Positions 26,087 through 34,845 of a DNA stretch of 36,457 bases are shown piece by piece; the stretch's first letter is position 1, and each line of letters begins with the position of its first letter. The notes below the pieces were generated by a model. The model saw only the letters and a program-made list of their open reading frames with translations, was not told where the DNA came from and searched no databases. The stretch is from Nocardioidaceae bacterium (GTDB lineage Bacteria > Actinomycetota > Actinomycetes > Propionibacteriales > Nocardioidaceae). The position numbers were made by a program, and so were the translations under genes. The DNA lies in the NCBI GenBank assembly GCA_013361955.1, contig JABFXA010000330.1:1-36457 (forward strand), in the 5' to 3' direction.

Positions 26087-26710
26087 ATGCTCACCGTGCT
26101 CACCGTCGACCAGCAGGGCAGCCGGACCCGCGCGGACGAGGTGCCCGCGCTGCTGGACCGCCTCGACGAGACGGTCCGGCGGCTCCGCCTGGCTCCCCCG
26201 GCGCGCGACCCCCAGCGCACGGTCGGCGACGAGGTGCAGGCCGTCGTGGACGACCCGGACACCACCGTGGCGCTGGTCGGCACGTTGCTGCGCGACGGCG
26301 GCTGGTGGGTCGGGCTCGGCGTCGGCGAGGTCGAGGAGCCGCTGCCCGACGAGACCCGCGCCGGCCGCGGCCCGGCGTACGTGCAGGCCCGCGAGGCGGT
26401 CACCCGCGCGAAGTCGGCGCCGCACCGGATCGCGGTGGTCGGTGCCGACCGGTACCGTGCCGAGCACCTCGAGACCGTGCTCGGTCTGTGGGCCGGGATC
26501 CTGGAGCGCCGCACCGCGCGGGGCTGGGAGGTCTTCGACGCGGTGGCCGACGGGCTGTCGTACGACGAGGCCGCCCGGCGGCTCGGGATCAGCCAGTCCG
26601 CGGTGAGCCAGCGGGCCCAGGCGGCCGGCCTCGTGGACGAGCGACGCGCGCGACGCCTGGCGCGCGACCTGCTCGCCGAGATGACGAGCGAAGGGAGGCC
26701 GACGCCGTGA
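26087..26710 (+). CDS. SatD-like protein with C-terminal helix-turn-helix
   Basis: 207 residues. The first about 145 residues match the SatD pattern: a start strand ending in QQGSR, RTVGDEVQAVVDD, WVGLGVGEVEEPLPDETRAGRGPAYVQAREAV. The C-terminal part (about 165-205) has a helix-turn-helix (YDEAARRLGISQSAVSQRAQAAG) like those of sigma or MerR-type proteins. Function of the family is not established; the helix-turn-helix suggests DNA binding. Strong Shine-Dalgarno and own promoter. The TGA overlaps the GTG of the next gene. Confidence 0.75.
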   Translation: MLTVLTVDQQGSRTRADEVPALLDRLDETVRRLRLAPPARDPQRTVGDEVQAVVDDPDTTVALVGTLLRDGGWWVGLGVGEVEEPLPDETRAGRGPAYVQAREAVTRAKSAPHRIAVVGADRYRAEHLETVLGLWAGILERRTARGWEVFDAVADGLSYDEAARRLGISQSAVSQRAQAAGLVDERRARRLARDLLAEMTSEGRPTP

Positions 26711-27270
26711 CCGTGCTGGTGGGAGTGGTGGTCGGCCTGCTCGTGGTGGCCTGCTTCGTGGCGCCGACGCTGGCCGTGCGCGACCTGGCCGGCCGGCTCG
26801 CGGCGTACACCGTGCTCGGCCTGCTGGTGGCGCTCGGCCTGGTGCTCGTCGTGTCCGGTGGCGTGACCGCGCCCGACACCCTGCTGGGCCGGGTGCTGGT
26901 CGTCGAGCTGTTCGCGATCGCGGTGGCGGGCGGCGGGCCGGTCACCGCCACGGTGCTCTGGCTGGTCGACCGCGGCAGCCGGCGCACCGACATGGAGCTG
27001 GCCGGGCAGGTGCTGCGCGGCGGCGCCTGGATCGGCGGGTTCGAGCGGGCCGCGGTGTTCGCCGCGCTCGCGGCCGGCTGGCCCGAGGGGCTGGCGGTGG
27101 TGCTGGCGCTGAAGGGCCTCGGCCGCTACAGCGAGCTGCGGGGCGGGACCACCCGGCCGGCGGAGGAGGCGCCGTCGGGTGGGGTCGCGGAGCGGTTCAT
27201 CATCGGCACCTTCGCGAGCGTGCTCTGGGGCTGCGCGGTGGCCGGCGCCTTCCTCGCGCTGACCTCCTGA
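26707..27270 (+). CDS. Integral membrane protein coupled to the satD-like gene
   Basis: 187 residues with about five hydrophobic segments (1-20, 33-52, 64-88, 110-133, 163-185). A cytoplasmic loop holds GGFERAAVFAALAAGWPEGLAVVLALKGLGRYSEL. It overlaps the satD-like gene by 4 bp (GTGA), so the two products are made together and may form a signalling or sensing pair (inference). No enzyme motif recognised. Confidence 0.75.
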   Translation: MTVLVGVVVGLLVVACFVAPTLAVRDLAGRLAAYTVLGLLVALGLVLVVSGGVTAPDTLLGRVLVVELFAIAVAGGGPVTATVLWLVDRGSRRTDMELAGQVLRGGAWIGGFERAAVFAALAAGWPEGLAVVLALKGLGRYSELRGGTTRPAEEAPSGGVAERFIIGTFASVLWGCAVAGAFLALTS

Positions 27271-27322
27271 CCGGCCCGTTCGGGCTCTTGCCGCACCCTG
27301 CCCGGAGCCGCAGGCTGCTGGC

Positions 27323-27949
27323 ATGGGCGACGGATGGGTGCGCGACCGCACCGCCGGCTGGTTCGGCATCGGCTTCCTGGTGCTGCTGCTCGGCAGCGAG
27401 GGCGCCCTCACCCTGCCCGACGCGGACGCCTCGGCGGCGTCGGTCGCGGACTTCTACGACGCGCATGCCGGCACCGTGATGGTGCTCCAGGTGGTCGGGT
27501 TCGCGGCCTGCGTGCTGCTCGGTCTGTTCGCCTACCGGCTGCGTGTCGACGACCGAAGAGTGGCGGTGACCGGGATGGTGCTGGCGGCGGTGGCCGCGGT
27601 GCCGGCCGCGATCACCCTCGTGCTCGCCGCCGTCGCCGACCCGGCGCACCCCGGTCGGGCCGGCACCCTCAACGACCTGGAGCCGCGGGGTGACGACCTG
27701 CTGTTCCTGGGCGTGCTGCTGTTCGCGCTCGCGGTCGCCGCCGGTCCCCGCTCCCCCGGCTGGCTGCGCGGCCTGGCCGCGGCCGTCGCCGCCCTCACCG
27801 CCGTCCGGCTGGTCGCCGAGCTGTTCGGATCGGCCACCGGGGTGCTGGCCTCGCTCGCGCCGGTCGCGTTCCTGCTGCTGGTCGCGGCACTGGTCGTGGT
27901 GGTCTTCCGCGGGCGTACGCCGGGCGGGCGGCACCTGCGCGCGTTGTAG
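27323..27949 (+). CDS. Hypothetical multi-pass membrane protein
   Basis: 208 residues with about six hydrophobic segments, the first at about 12-30 and the last at about 172-196, and an acidic loop (LPDADASAASVADFYDAHAG) after the first. No recognised active site. Start ATG 27323 (MGDGWVRD). It converges on the M16 peptidase gene with a 3-bp gap. Confidence 0.75.
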   Translation: MGDGWVRDRTAGWFGIGFLVLLLGSEGALTLPDADASAASVADFYDAHAGTVMVLQVVGFAACVLLGLFAYRLRVDDRRVAVTGMVLAAVAAVPAAITLVLAAVADPAHPGRAGTLNDLEPRGDDLLFLGVLLFALAVAAGPRSPGWLRGLAAAVAALTAVRLVAELFGSATGVLASLAPVAFLLLVAALVVVVFRGRTPGGRHLRAL

Positions 27950-27952
27950 GGC

Positions 27953-29281
27953 CTAGCCCGGCAGCGACTCGAACGGGCCCACGACGGCGAGCGTCTGCGG
28001 CTGGGCGAACAGCGAGCGGGCCAGCGCGTTGACGTCGTCGAGGGTGACGTCGTCGATGCGGCGCAGCACCTCGTCGATGCTGGGCAGCTCGTCGTAGAGC
28101 AGCTCGGCCTTGGCGATCCGCGACATCCGCGAGCCGGAGTCCTCCAGCGAGAGCACGAGCGTGCCGCGCAGCTGGCCCTTGCCGCGGCGCAGCTCCTCCT
28201 CGCCGATGCCCTTCTCGGCGAGCCGCTCGAGCTCGGTGCGGACCACCGACAGCACCTCGTCGACCTTCGTCGGCAGGCAGCCGACCGCCACCGCGAACGC
28301 CCCGGCGTCGGCGTAGTGCGCGGCGTAGGAGTACACCGAGTAGGCCAGCCCGCGGTGCTCGCGGACCTCCTGGAACAGCCGCGACGACGTGCCGCCGCCC
28401 AGCGCCGCGTTGAGCACGCCGAGCGCGTAGCGCCGCTCGTCGGTGCGGACCAGGCCGTTCACGCCGAGCACCAGGTTCACCTGCTCGAAGGGCCGCGCGA
28501 CGACCACCTCGCCGGGCGACGTACGACGGGACCGCTCGCCGCGCCGCACCGGGGCCGGCCGGACGCTGGTGTCGGCCAGGAAGTTCGCCCGCGAGAACGC
28601 CTTGCGCACCCGGCGGACCACGTCGGCGTGGTCGACGTTGCCGGCCGCGGTGACCACCATCCGCTCCGGCGCGTAGCGGGAGCGGTAGTAGCGCAGGATC
28701 TGCGCGCGGGTCAGCGACCGGATCGACGGCACCGTGCCGGCGATCGGCCGGCCGAGCGGTGAGGACCCCCACGCCTTCTCGGCGAACACGTTGCCGACCA
28801 CGTCGTCGGGGTCGTCGTCGTGCATGGCGATCTCGTCGAGGATCACCTCACGCTCGGCCTCGACGTCCTCGGCGTCGATCGTCGAGGAGGTGACGATGTC
28901 GCCGAGCACGTCGATCGCGAGCGGCAGGTCGTCGTCGAGCACCCGCGCGTGGAAGCAGGTGTACTCCTTCGAGGTGAAGGCGTTGAACTCGCCGCCCACC
29001 TCGTCGAGCGACACCGAGATGTCCAGCGCCGAGCGGGACGTGGTGCCCTTGAACAGCAGGTGCTCGAGGAAGTGCGACGCCCCGGACAGCTGCGGGGACT
29101 CGTCGCGGGAGCCGACGCCGACCCACACCCCGAGGGAGGCGGAGCGGACGCCGGGCATCGCCTCGGTGACGACCCGCAGCCCTCCGGGGAGCACCGTACG
29201 GCGTACGAGTGCTCCCCCGTCCTTCACCGACAGGAGGGTGCGGGTCGTTCCGGGCTTCTGGTGGGCTGCCGAAGAAGCCAA
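27953..29281 (-). CDS. M16 family zinc peptidase (processing-peptidase-like)
   Basis: About 442 residues. The inverted zinc motif H70-x-x-E73-H74 is seen in SHFLEHLLFKGT, and the downstream Glu in EREVILDEIAMHDDDP is the third ligand. The C-terminal inactive half has RGLAYSVYSYAAHYADAGAF. It follows pnp by 10 bp, as in other actinobacteria (pepR position). The start is uncertain: TTG 29281 gives an N-terminal extension like that of relatives, and GTG 29227 is the alternative (424 residues). Neither has a Shine-Dalgarno box, so reinitiation after pnp is likely. Confidence 0.92.
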   Translation of the reverse strand: MASSAAHQKPGTTRTLLSVKDGGALVRRTVLPGGLRVVTEAMPGVRSASLGVWVGVGSRDESPQLSGASHFLEHLLFKGTTSRSALDISVSLDEVGGEFNAFTSKEYTCFHARVLDDDLPLAIDVLGDIVTSSTIDAEDVEAEREVILDEIAMHDDDPDDVVGNVFAEKAWGSSPLGRPIAGTVPSIRSLTRAQILRYYRSRYAPERMVVTAAGNVDHADVVRRVRKAFSRANFLADTSVRPAPVRRGERSRRTSPGEVVVARPFEQVNLVLGVNGLVRTDERRYALGVLNAALGGGTSSRLFQEVREHRGLAYSVYSYAAHYADAGAFAVAVGCLPTKVDEVLSVVRTELERLAEKGIGEEELRRGKGQLRGTLVLSLEDSGSRMSRIAKAELLYDELPSIDEVLRRIDDVTLDDVNALARSLFAQPQTLAVVGPFESLPG

Positions 29282-29291
29282 CGGACGAGGC

Positions 29292-31508
29292 TTACGCGTC
29301 CGACTCGTCGCTGTCGGACTCCTCGACGACCGGCACCAGGGACAGCTTGCCGCGGTCGTCGATCTCGGCGATCTGCACCTGGACCTTCTGGCCCACGGCG
29401 ACGACGTCCTCGACGTTCTCGACGCGCTTGCCGCCCGCGAGCGCCCGCAGCTTGCTGATGTGCAGCAGGCCGTCCTTGCCCGGGAGCAGCGAGACGAACG
29501 CACCGAAGTTCGTCGTCTTCACCACGGTGCCGAGGTAGCGCTCGCCGACCTCCGGCATCGTCGGGTTCGCGATGCCGTTGATGATCGAGCGGGCGGCCTC
29601 CGCGGACTCGCCGTTGGTGGCCCCGACGTAGATCGTGCCGTCGTCCTCGATGGTGATCTGCGCGCCGGTGTCGTCCTGGATCTGGTTGATGACCTTGCCC
29701 TTGGGGCCGATCACCTCGCCGATCTTGTCGACCGGGACCCGCATGGTGATGATCCGCGGCGCGTTGAGCGACATCTCGCCGGGCTCGTCGATGGCCTCGG
29801 CCATCACGTCGAGGATCACCATGCGGGCGTCGCGGGCCTGGGTCAGCGCGCCGGCCAGCACGTCGGCCGGGATGCCGTCGAGCTTGGTGTCGAGCTGCAG
29901 CGCGGTGACGAACTCGCGGGTGCCGGCGACCTTGAAGTCCATGTCGCCGAACGCGTCCTCGGCGCCCAGGATGTCGGTGATCGCGACGTACTCGGTCTTG
30001 CCGTCGACCTCGCCGGAGATCAGGCCCATCGCGATGCCCGCGACCGACGCCCGCAGCGGGACGCCCGCCTGGAGCAGCGCCAGCGTCGAGGCGCACACCG
30101 AGCCCATCGACGTGGAGCCGTTGGAGCCCATCGCCTCGGAGACCTGGCGGATGGCGTAGGGGAACTCCTCGCGCGACGGCAGCACCGGCACGAGCGCCCG
30201 GCCGGCGAGCGCGCCGTGCCCGATCTCGCGGCGCTTCGGCGAGCCGACGCGGCCGGTCTCACCGGTGGAGTACGGCGGGAAGTTGTAGTTGTGCAGGTAG
30301 CGCCGGCTGGTCTCCGGGGAGAGCGTGTCGAGCTTCTGCTCCATGGTCAGCATGTTCAGCGTGGTGATGCCCAGGATCTGGGTCTCGCCGCGCTCGAACA
30401 GCGCCGAGCCGTGCACCCGCGGGATCACGCCGACCTCGGCCGACAGGGTGCGGATGTCGGTGATGCCGCGGCCGTCGATGCGGACCTTGTCGCGCAGCAC
30501 CCGCTCGCGGACCAGCTTCTTGGTCAGCGCGCGGAACGCCGCGCCGAGCTCCTTCTCGCGCCCCTCGAAGTCGGTGCCGAGCTTCTCCAGCAGGGCGTCC
30601 TTGATCTCGTCCATCCGGGACTCGCGCTCGAGCTTGCCGGCGCTGGTCAGCGCCTGCGCCAGGTCGCCCTGCGCGGCCGACTCGACCGCGGCGTACGCGT
30701 CGTCCTCGAAGTCGAGGAAGACCGGGAACTCCTGCACCGGCTTCGCGGCCTGCTTGGCCAGCTCGGCCTGCGCCTCGCACAGCTGCTTGATGAACGGCTT
30801 GGCGGCCTCGAGGCCACCGGCCACGATCTCCTCGGTCGGCGCCTGGACGCCGCTCTGCACGAGCTCCCAGGTGGACTCGGTGGACTCCGCCTCGACCATC
30901 ATGATCGCGACGTCGCCGGTGTCGGTGACGCGGCCCGCGACGACCATGTCGAACACGGCGTTCTCGAGCTGGCTGTGCGTCGGGAACGCGACCCACTGGC
31001 CGTCGATCAGCGCGACGCGGGTGCCGCCGACCGGGCCTGAGAACGGCAGGCCGGAGAGCTGCGTGGAGATCGACGCGGCGTTGATCGCCAGCACGTCGTA
31101 GGGGGTGTCGGGCTCGAGCGCCAGGACGGTGATGACCACCTGGACCTCGTTGCGCAGGCCCTTCTTGAACGTCGGGCGCAGCGGCCGGTCGATGAGCCGG
31201 CAGGTGAGGATGGCGTCCTCGGACGGCCGGCCCTCACGGCGGAAGAACGAGCCGGGGATCCGGCCCGCGGCGTACATCCGCTCCTCCACGTCGATGGTGA
31301 GCGGGAAGAAGTCGAACTGCTCCTTGGGGTGCTTGCCGGCGGTGGTCGCCGACAGCAGCATCGTCTCGTCGTCGAGGTAGGCGGTCACCGAGCCGGCGGC
31401 CTGACGGGCCAGCAGCCCGGTCTCGAACTTGACGGTGCGGGTGCCGAACGAGCCGTTGTCGATCACGGTCTCGACGGCGCTGATCTCGGGTCCCTCGGTC
31501 TGTGACAT
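29292..31508 (-). CDS. pnp: Polyribonucleotide nucleotidyltransferase (PNPase)
   Basis: 3'-5' phosphorolytic exoribonuclease and RNA polymerase; in actinobacteria it is also the main RNA tailing enzyme. It has 738 residues: two RNase PH-like halves ([14 protein letters not shown]; then [27 protein letters not shown]), the catalytic Asp residues in [16 protein letters not shown], a KH domain at about 595-650 (VIGPKGKVI), and an S1 domain to about 725. Start ATG 31508 with AAAGGGG 10 nt upstream, next to a GGGG/CCCC palindrome. Follows rpsO after a 289-bp leader. Confidence 0.98.
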   Translation of the reverse strand: MSQTEGPEISAVETVIDNGSFGTRTVKFETGLLARQAAGSVTAYLDDETMLLSATTAGKHPKEQFDFFPLTIDVEERMYAAGRIPGSFFRREGRPSEDAILTCRLIDRPLRPTFKKGLRNEVQVVITVLALEPDTPYDVLAINAASISTQLSGLPFSGPVGGTRVALIDGQWVAFPTHSQLENAVFDMVVAGRVTDTGDVAIMMVEAESTESTWELVQSGVQAPTEEIVAGGLEAAKPFIKQLCEAQAELAKQAAKPVQEFPVFLDFEDDAYAAVESAAQGDLAQALTSAGKLERESRMDEIKDALLEKLGTDFEGREKELGAAFRALTKKLVRERVLRDKVRIDGRGITDIRTLSAEVGVIPRVHGSALFERGETQILGITTLNMLTMEQKLDTLSPETSRRYLHNYNFPPYSTGETGRVGSPKRREIGHGALAGRALVPVLPSREEFPYAIRQVSEAMGSNGSTSMGSVCASTLALLQAGVPLRASVAGIAMGLISGEVDGKTEYVAITDILGAEDAFGDMDFKVAGTREFVTALQLDTKLDGIPADVLAGALTQARDARMVILDVMAEAIDEPGEMSLNAPRIITMRVPVDKIGEVIGPKGKVINQIQDDTGAQITIEDDGTIYVGATNGESAEAARSIINGIANPTMPEVGERYLGTVVKTTNFGAFVSLLPGKDGLLHISKLRALAGGKRVENVEDVVAVGQKVQVQIAEIDDRGKLSLVPVVEESDSDESDA

Positions 31509-31761
31509 GGAGGGGGTCCCCTTTCTGCTCGCGGAGCGATCACGCGAGGGCGCCTGCGGCTCTACCCATCTCTGGGGTGCCGGTCTTCGATCGAGGCCCG
31601 CGGGGGCACTGCCGCGACCGCATGGGTCGTCCTGGCCTGACTCCGAAGGCCACTACCGAGGACCGGGCAGGACGTCCGCGTCGCTCCTGTGGGTGTGGTG
31701 TGTTCAGTTGTGGGTGGTGCTCCGGTCGCACCCTAGTCGGGAGCGGCCGGAAGACGAAGCA
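31509..31761 (-). promoter_or_regulatory. Long pnp leader with promoter and inverted repeats
   Basis: On the minus strand TAGGGT (complement of ACCCTA, about 31730-31735) is a -10 candidate, with TTCGTC 17 nt upstream. The transcript would have a leader of over 200 nt. A stem pairs GTCCT-GGCC (31629-31637) with GGCC (31648-31651) and AGGAC (31659-31663). In E. coli and Streptomyces the pnp leader is cleaved by RNase III and used for autocontrol; the same is plausible here. Confidence 0.45.
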
Positions 31762-31792
31762 GGGGCGGCCTCCCCGTGAGGGAGACTGCCCC
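31762..31792 (-). terminator. Hairpin after rpsO
   Basis: GGGGC...CTCCC and GGGGAG...GCCCC form a stem with small internal loops and a short TCAC loop, starting 5 bp after the rpsO stop. No T-run follows. It may end rpsO transcripts or be an attenuator before pnp. Confidence 0.6.
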
Positions 31793-31797
31793 GGTGC

Positions 31798-32073
31798 TCA
31801 TCGACGCAGGCCGAGCCGCTCGATGATCGAGCGGTAGCGGTTGATGTCCTGCTTCTGCATGTAGTTCAGGAGCCGACGACGCTGGCCGACCAGGAGCAGC
31901 AGGCCACGACGGCTGTGGTGGTCGTGCTTGTGCTCCTTGAGGTGCTCGGTCAGGTGCTGGATCCGGTGCGTCAGCAGCGCGACCTGGACCTCGGGCGAGC
32001 CGGTGTCGCCGTCCTTGGTCGCGTACTCGGCGATGATCTTCTTCTTGGTCTCCGCGTCCGTGCCAGTGGCCAC
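31798..32073 (-). CDS. rpsO: Ribosomal protein S15
   Basis: Binds 16S rRNA early in 30S assembly. It has 91 residues, near the universal length. [40 protein letters not shown] and RRRLLNYMQ cover the conserved rRNA-contact region (shown as parts [10 protein letters not shown] and DTGSPEVQ). Start GTG 32073 with GAGGAG 7 nt upstream. The rpsO-pnp order is conserved across bacteria. Confidence 0.98.
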   Translation of the reverse strand: MATGTDAETKKKIIAEYATKDGDTGSPEVQVALLTHRIQHLTEHLKEHKHDHHSRRGLLLLVGQRRRLLNYMQKQDINRYRSIIERLGLRR

Positions 32074-32202
32074 AGCGCAGCTCCTCTCGGTCCATGTCGT
32101 TGCGCGGCGCGCCGGGGCCTGTCCACCCGGGCACTCTCGTTCCGCGGCCGATCTACGGCAGGTGACTGTCGCCCGACGTGTGCGGGCAACCGGTCAAGAC
32201 TA

Positions 32203-32397
32203 TCAACGTCCCTCCGGTTTCTCCGAATCGGCGGACGGCTGGGCGCCGGCGTCCGGCAGCGAGGCGGGCGGTACCCGGACCAGGGGCGGGACGGGCAGCG
32301 CCGGCGGACGGCTGCTCGCGTAGGGGTCGCGCACCCGGAACGTCGGGTCGGCCTGCTCGCGCACCGGGAGCGGGAACAGGTTGTGGATCGTGTTCAT
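32203..32397 (-). CDS. Small hypothetical protein after padR
   Basis: 64 residues, Pro-rich (PPALPVPPLVRVPPAS), no membrane segment. ATG 32397 overlaps the padR stop (ATGA). The N-terminus MNTIHNLFPLPVREQADP and FRVRDPYASSR look non-random. It could be a true PadR partner or the rest of a longer gene. A GCCCG-N7-CGGGC hairpin lies at about 32171-32189. Confidence 0.45.
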   Translation of the reverse strand: MNTIHNLFPLPVREQADPTFRVRDPYASSRPPALPVPPLVRVPPASLPDAGAQPSADSEKPEGR

Positions 32398-32690
32398 CGG
32401 TCCCCCTCGAGGAGGGTGCTGAGCGTGCCGGCGAAGTGCTGCCACTCCTCGCGCTGCTGCTTGAGCTGCGCCTTGCCGGTGCTGGTGATCCCGTAGTACT
32501 TGCGGTGCGGTCCCTCGTCGCTCGGCACGACGTACGACGTGAGCGCGCCGTTCGCGTAGAGCCGGCGCAGGGTGCCGTAGACGGAGGCGTCGCCGTCGTC
32601 GTCGAGGCCGCCGGAGCGGAGCCGGCGCACCACGTCGTACCCGTAGCCGTCCTCGTCGGCGACCACGGCCAGCACCGCCAGGTCGAGCAC
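32394..32690 (-). CDS. PadR-family transcriptional regulator
   Basis: 98 residues if it begins at GTG 32690 (VLDLAVLAVVADEDGYGYDVV). Winged-helix core with GDASVYGTLRRLYANGALTSYVV and the dimer helix GPHRKYYGITSTGKAQLKQQREEW. Conserved-looking sequence (DTTQLLKG) continues upstream of this GTG, but the codon where a Met would be expected is CAC (His), and no ATG, GTG or TTG is in frame close by. The start is therefore unsure. Divergent from the oxidoreductase gene with a 45-bp gap, and a likely regulator of it or of itself. Confidence 0.85.
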   Translation of the reverse strand: MLDLAVLAVVADEDGYGYDVVRRLRSGGLDDDGDASVYGTLRRLYANGALTSYVVPSDEGPHRKYYGITSTGKAQLKQQREEWQHFAGTLSTLLEGDR

Positions 32691-32723
32691 GCCCTTGAGG
32701 AGCTGCGTCGTGTCGTGGGCGTC

Positions 32724-32729
32724 TACGGT
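32724..32729 (+). promoter_or_regulatory. Leaderless -10 box of the molybdopterin oxidoreductase gene
   Basis: TACGGT, then 6 nt, then ATG 32736. No good -35 box was seen at 17 nt. Confidence 0.4.
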
Positions 32730-32735
32730 GTCCGC

Positions 32736-34829
32736 ATGGTCGAGAAGCGCGGCGTGTGCAACCTGTGCGAGGCGATCTGCGGGCTGGTGTTCACGCTGGA
32801 CGACGACACCGGGGCGATCACGGCGGTGCGGGGCGACCCCGACGACCCGCTCTCGCGGGGCCACCTCTGCCCGAAGGCGGTCGCGCTGCAGGACGTGCAC
32901 GAGGACCCCGACCGGCTCCGCCGACCGGTGCGCCGGCACGGCGACACCTGGGTCGAGGTGTCCTGGGACGAGGCGCTCGACGCCGTCGCCGACGGCCTGG
33001 CGCGGGCGGTGAACGACCACGGCCGCGACGCGCTGGCGATCTACCTCGGCAACCCCAACGTGCACTCCCTCGGCTCGCTGACGCACGGCACCGCGATGGC
33101 GAAGTCGTTCCGGACCCGCAACAAGTTCAGCGCCACCTCGGTCGACCAGCTGCCGGCGCAGATGCTCGCCTACCTGATGTACGGCCACCAGCTGCTGCTG
33201 CCGATCCCCGACCTCGACCGCACGCAGCACTTCCTGGTCTTCGGCGCGAACCCGATGGCCTCCAACGGCAGCCTGATGACGGTGCCGGACTTCCCCACCC
33301 GGCTGCGCGAGCTGCACCGGCGCGGCGGCCGGATGGTGGTCGTCGACCCGCGGCGCACCGAGACCGCGCGGGTCGCCGACGAGCACCACTTCGTGCGGCC
33401 GGGCAGCGACGCGTTCGTGCTGCTCGCGATGGTGCAGGTGCTTCTCGCCGAGGACCTCGCCACTCCCCCGGCGTACGTCGACGGGCTCGACGCGGTCCGC
33501 GCCGCGGTCGCGCCGTACACCCCGGAACGGGCGGCCGCGATGTCCGGCCTCGACGCCGACGACGTACGCCGGATGGCGCGCGAGCTCGCGGCCGCGCCTT
33601 CGGCGGCGGTCTACGGGCGGGTCGGCGTGTCCACCCAGGAGTTCGGGCTGGTGAGCACCTGGGCGGTGCAGCTGCTGAACCTGCTCACCGGCAACCTCGA
33701 CCGGCCCGGCGGCGTGATGCTCACCAAGCCCGCCGTGGACGTGGTCGGCCGCTCGTTCGTGGGCCGCGGCCACCACGACCTGTGGCGCAGCCGGGTGCGC
33801 GGACTGCCGGAGTTCGGCGGCGAGCTGCCGGTGGCCACGCTGGCCGACGAGATCCTCGCGCCCGGCGAGGGCCAGGTCCGCGCACTGCTCACCGTCGCGG
33901 GCAACCCGGTGTCGTCGACGCCCGACGGGTCACGGCTCGACGAGGCGCTGGCGGGGCTGGACTTCCTGGCGGCGGTGGACATCTACGTCAACGAGACCAC
34001 CCGGCACGCCGACGTGATCCTGCCGCCGACCTCGGCGCTCGAGCGCGACCACTACGACCTGGTCTTCCACGCGCTCGCGGTCCGCAACACCGCCCGGTTC
34101 ACGCCGGCGTTGTTCGACAAGCCCGACGGCGCGATGCACGACTGGGAGATCTTCCGGGAGATCGTGCTCCGCACCCAGCGCCGGCTGCGCACGAAGCGGC
34201 CGCTGCGCAGGCGGCTGGTCCAGGCCGCGCGGATGCGGCTCTCCCCGACGCGGGTCGTCGACCTGCTGCTGCGCACCTCGTCACCCCGGCTCTCGGTGGC
34301 GCGGCTGCGCAAGGGTCCGGTCGACCTGGGGCCGCTGCAGCCGTGCCTGCCCGACCGGCTGATGACCGAGGACAAGCGCGTGCGGGTCGCGCCCGCCGAG
34401 GTGCTCGCCGACCTGTCCCGGCTGGAGTCCGCGCGAGCGCCGCAGGGGCTGGTGCTCGTCGGCCGCCGGCACCAGCGCGACAACAACTCGTGGATGCACA
34501 ACACCACCCGGCTCACCAAGGGCCGCCCGCGGCACCGGCTGCTGATGCACCCGCACGACCTGGCCGCGCACGAGATCGCGGACGGCTCGGTGGTGCAGGT
34601 GAAGTCGGCCGTCGGCGCGGTGGCCGTCGAGGTGCAGGCCAGCGAGGACATGATGCCCGGCGTGGTCAGCCTCCCCCACGGCTACGGCCACGCCCGCGAC
34701 GGCGTCCGGATGAGGAACGCCGTCGACCTCCCCGGCGCGTCGGTCAACGACCTCACCGACCCCTCCGTCCTCGACGTGTCCGGGAACGCCGTGCTCTCCG
34801 GCGTACCCGTCACCGTCACCCCCACCTGA
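32736..34829 (+). CDS. Molybdopterin-dependent oxidoreductase (formate dehydrogenase/DMSO reductase superfamily)
   Basis: 697 residues, cytoplasmic (no Tat signal). The N-terminal 4Fe-4S site is Cys8, Cys11, Cys15 and Cys45 (CNLCEAIC, GHLCPKA). Cofactor-binding motifs include FLVFGANPMASNG, RMVVVDPRRTETA and AGNPVSSTPDG; the C-terminal MoCo domain has NNSWMHN and SLPHGYGH. At the place of the Sec or Cys ligand of formate dehydrogenases (residues 133-138) it reads ATSVDQ, so the metal ligand is probably Ser135 or Asp137, or none. Substrate unknown. No electron-transfer partner is next to it; the neighbours are padR and ptsI. Confidence 0.9.
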   Translation: MVEKRGVCNLCEAICGLVFTLDDDTGAITAVRGDPDDPLSRGHLCPKAVALQDVHEDPDRLRRPVRRHGDTWVEVSWDEALDAVADGLARAVNDHGRDALAIYLGNPNVHSLGSLTHGTAMAKSFRTRNKFSATSVDQLPAQMLAYLMYGHQLLLPIPDLDRTQHFLVFGANPMASNGSLMTVPDFPTRLRELHRRGGRMVVVDPRRTETARVADEHHFVRPGSDAFVLLAMVQVLLAEDLATPPAYVDGLDAVRAAVAPYTPERAAAMSGLDADDVRRMARELAAAPSAAVYGRVGVSTQEFGLVSTWAVQLLNLLTGNLDRPGGVMLTKPAVDVVGRSFVGRGHHDLWRSRVRGLPEFGGELPVATLADEILAPGEGQVRALLTVAGNPVSSTPDGSRLDEALAGLDFLAAVDIYVNETTRHADVILPPTSALERDHYDLVFHALAVRNTARFTPALFDKPDGAMHDWEIFREIVLRTQRRLRTKRPLRRRLVQAARMRLSPTRVVDLLLRTSSPRLSVARLRKGPVDLGPLQPCLPDRLMTEDKRVRVAPAEVLADLSRLESARAPQGLVLVGRRHQRDNNSWMHNTTRLTKGRPRHRLLMHPHDLAAHEIADGSVVQVKSAVGAVAVEVQASEDMMPGVVSLPHGYGHARDGVRMRNAVDLPGASVNDLTDPSVLDVSGNAVLSGVPVTVTPT

Positions 34830-34845
34830 CCCCACCCCCTCTTTC

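Noticed and set aside
28734-31040. Plus-strand ORF of 768 codons
   Set aside because: Antisense to the M16 peptidase and pnp; composition is low-complexity Arg/Asp/Leu.
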